From positions 34,056 to 98,055 of IMG/VR virus record IMGVR_UViG_3300049846_001717: a stretch of 64,000 bases of DNA. One strand, written 5' to 3'. The notes beneath the pieces were generated by a model that was given only the letters and a program-made list of their open reading frames with translations, was not told the origin of the DNA and searched no databases. A program made the translations under genes and the position numbers. How positions within the stretch are numbered: the stretch's first letter is position 1; each line of letters starts with the position of its first letter. The DNA is from a virus. Below are positions 63,751 to 64,000 of this stretch, in pieces.

Positions 63751-64000
63751 TCAAGCTCTATACCACCCTGGCACATGCAGATATCCCTGTTCGTCGGCAT
63801 AATCTGCCGTGGCCGTGCGCCCCATGCCTACTAGGATCTGATATTTGGTATCATGCCAGACTAGGCTGGTGTACCCCGGTTCCCCGAACAAGGCATCCTT
63901 GGTCAGGGGCAGGGCCGGATCATAATAAAATGCCAGCGGGTTGACGGGACCACCACGGTACAAGCGGAGGTGCCGGCTCGGTTCGGATCGTAGGGCGTTG
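63751..64000 (-). CDS. partial CDS at window end
   Basis: Open frame through the window edge, ending LHVPGWYRA. YDPALPLTKDALFGEP and YQILVGMGR are seen; soluble. Start lies beyond 64000; no family recognised. Confidence 0.5.
   Translation of the reverse strand, partial: NALRSEPSRHLRLYRGGPVNPLAFYYDPALPLTKDALFGEPGYTSLVWHDTKYQILVGMGRTATADYADEQGYLHVPGWYRA

Overview
The window looks like part of a large tailed-phage genome (jumbo-phage style), not a bacterial chromosome. Essentially all supported genes read leftward (minus strand), are short, overlap by ATGA/TAATG/GTGA junctions, and are mixed with a very large tRNA array and phage hallmarks: rIIA- and rIIB-like genes, gp88-like protein, free-standing HNH endonucleases, SprT-like peptidases, a phage GroEL and a truncated peptide-release factor. 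The host cannot be named. Promoters are sigma70-like (TTGMCW, 16-17 bp, TATATT/TAGATT/TATCTT), and at least eleven mRNAs appear to start exactly at their AUG, so leaderless translation must work well in the host.

Layout. (1) 1-11.6 kb: about forty tRNA genes plus several unusual tRNA-like hairpins, with small zinc-ribbon proteins, a BCS1-like AAA ATPase, two HNH genes and a domain-1-less release factor whose reading frame is restored by a prfB-type CTT-TGA-C +1 frameshift. (2) 11.6-14.1 kb: GroEL and small genes. (3) 14.1-24.8 kb: an unusual membrane cluster encoding an ABC ATPase, a permease, a solute-binding domain fused to an OmpA peptidoglycan-binding domain, and coiled-coil proteins, one of them PspA-like and membrane-anchored. 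Upstream are several small membrane proteins and a kinase-like protein. (4) 24.8-30.5 kb: a tandem array of 17 diverged copies of one ~85-residue protein family; three more copies lie at 59-61 kb. (5) 30.5-61.7 kb: early-type region of many short transcription units. Most begin with a repeated ~15-bp box (CCGTCGATTGTAACG on the coding strand), often right after a terminator hairpin and just upstream of a -35/-10 promoter. It holds a CobS-like AAA+/VWA-metalloprotease pair, rIIA/rIIB, a JAMM-like secreted protein, a cyclic-phosphate receiver-like protein, a pilin-like peptide and promoter-to-terminator units with no CDS. (6) 61.7-62.5 kb: a gene-free region with three families of short tandem repeats, an origin-like or cis-acting locus. 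(7) 62.5-64 kb: small membrane and zinc proteins, running off the window.

How it fits together: the tRNAs, release factor and GroEL point to take-over of translation and folding. The ABC/OmpA/PspA cluster and the many small membrane proteins point to remodelling of the host envelope. The boxed mini-operons look like early host-takeover genes read by host RNA polymerase. Functions of most small proteins, and of the 20-member family, are unknown. All calls are from reading sequence only; no database or folding program was run.
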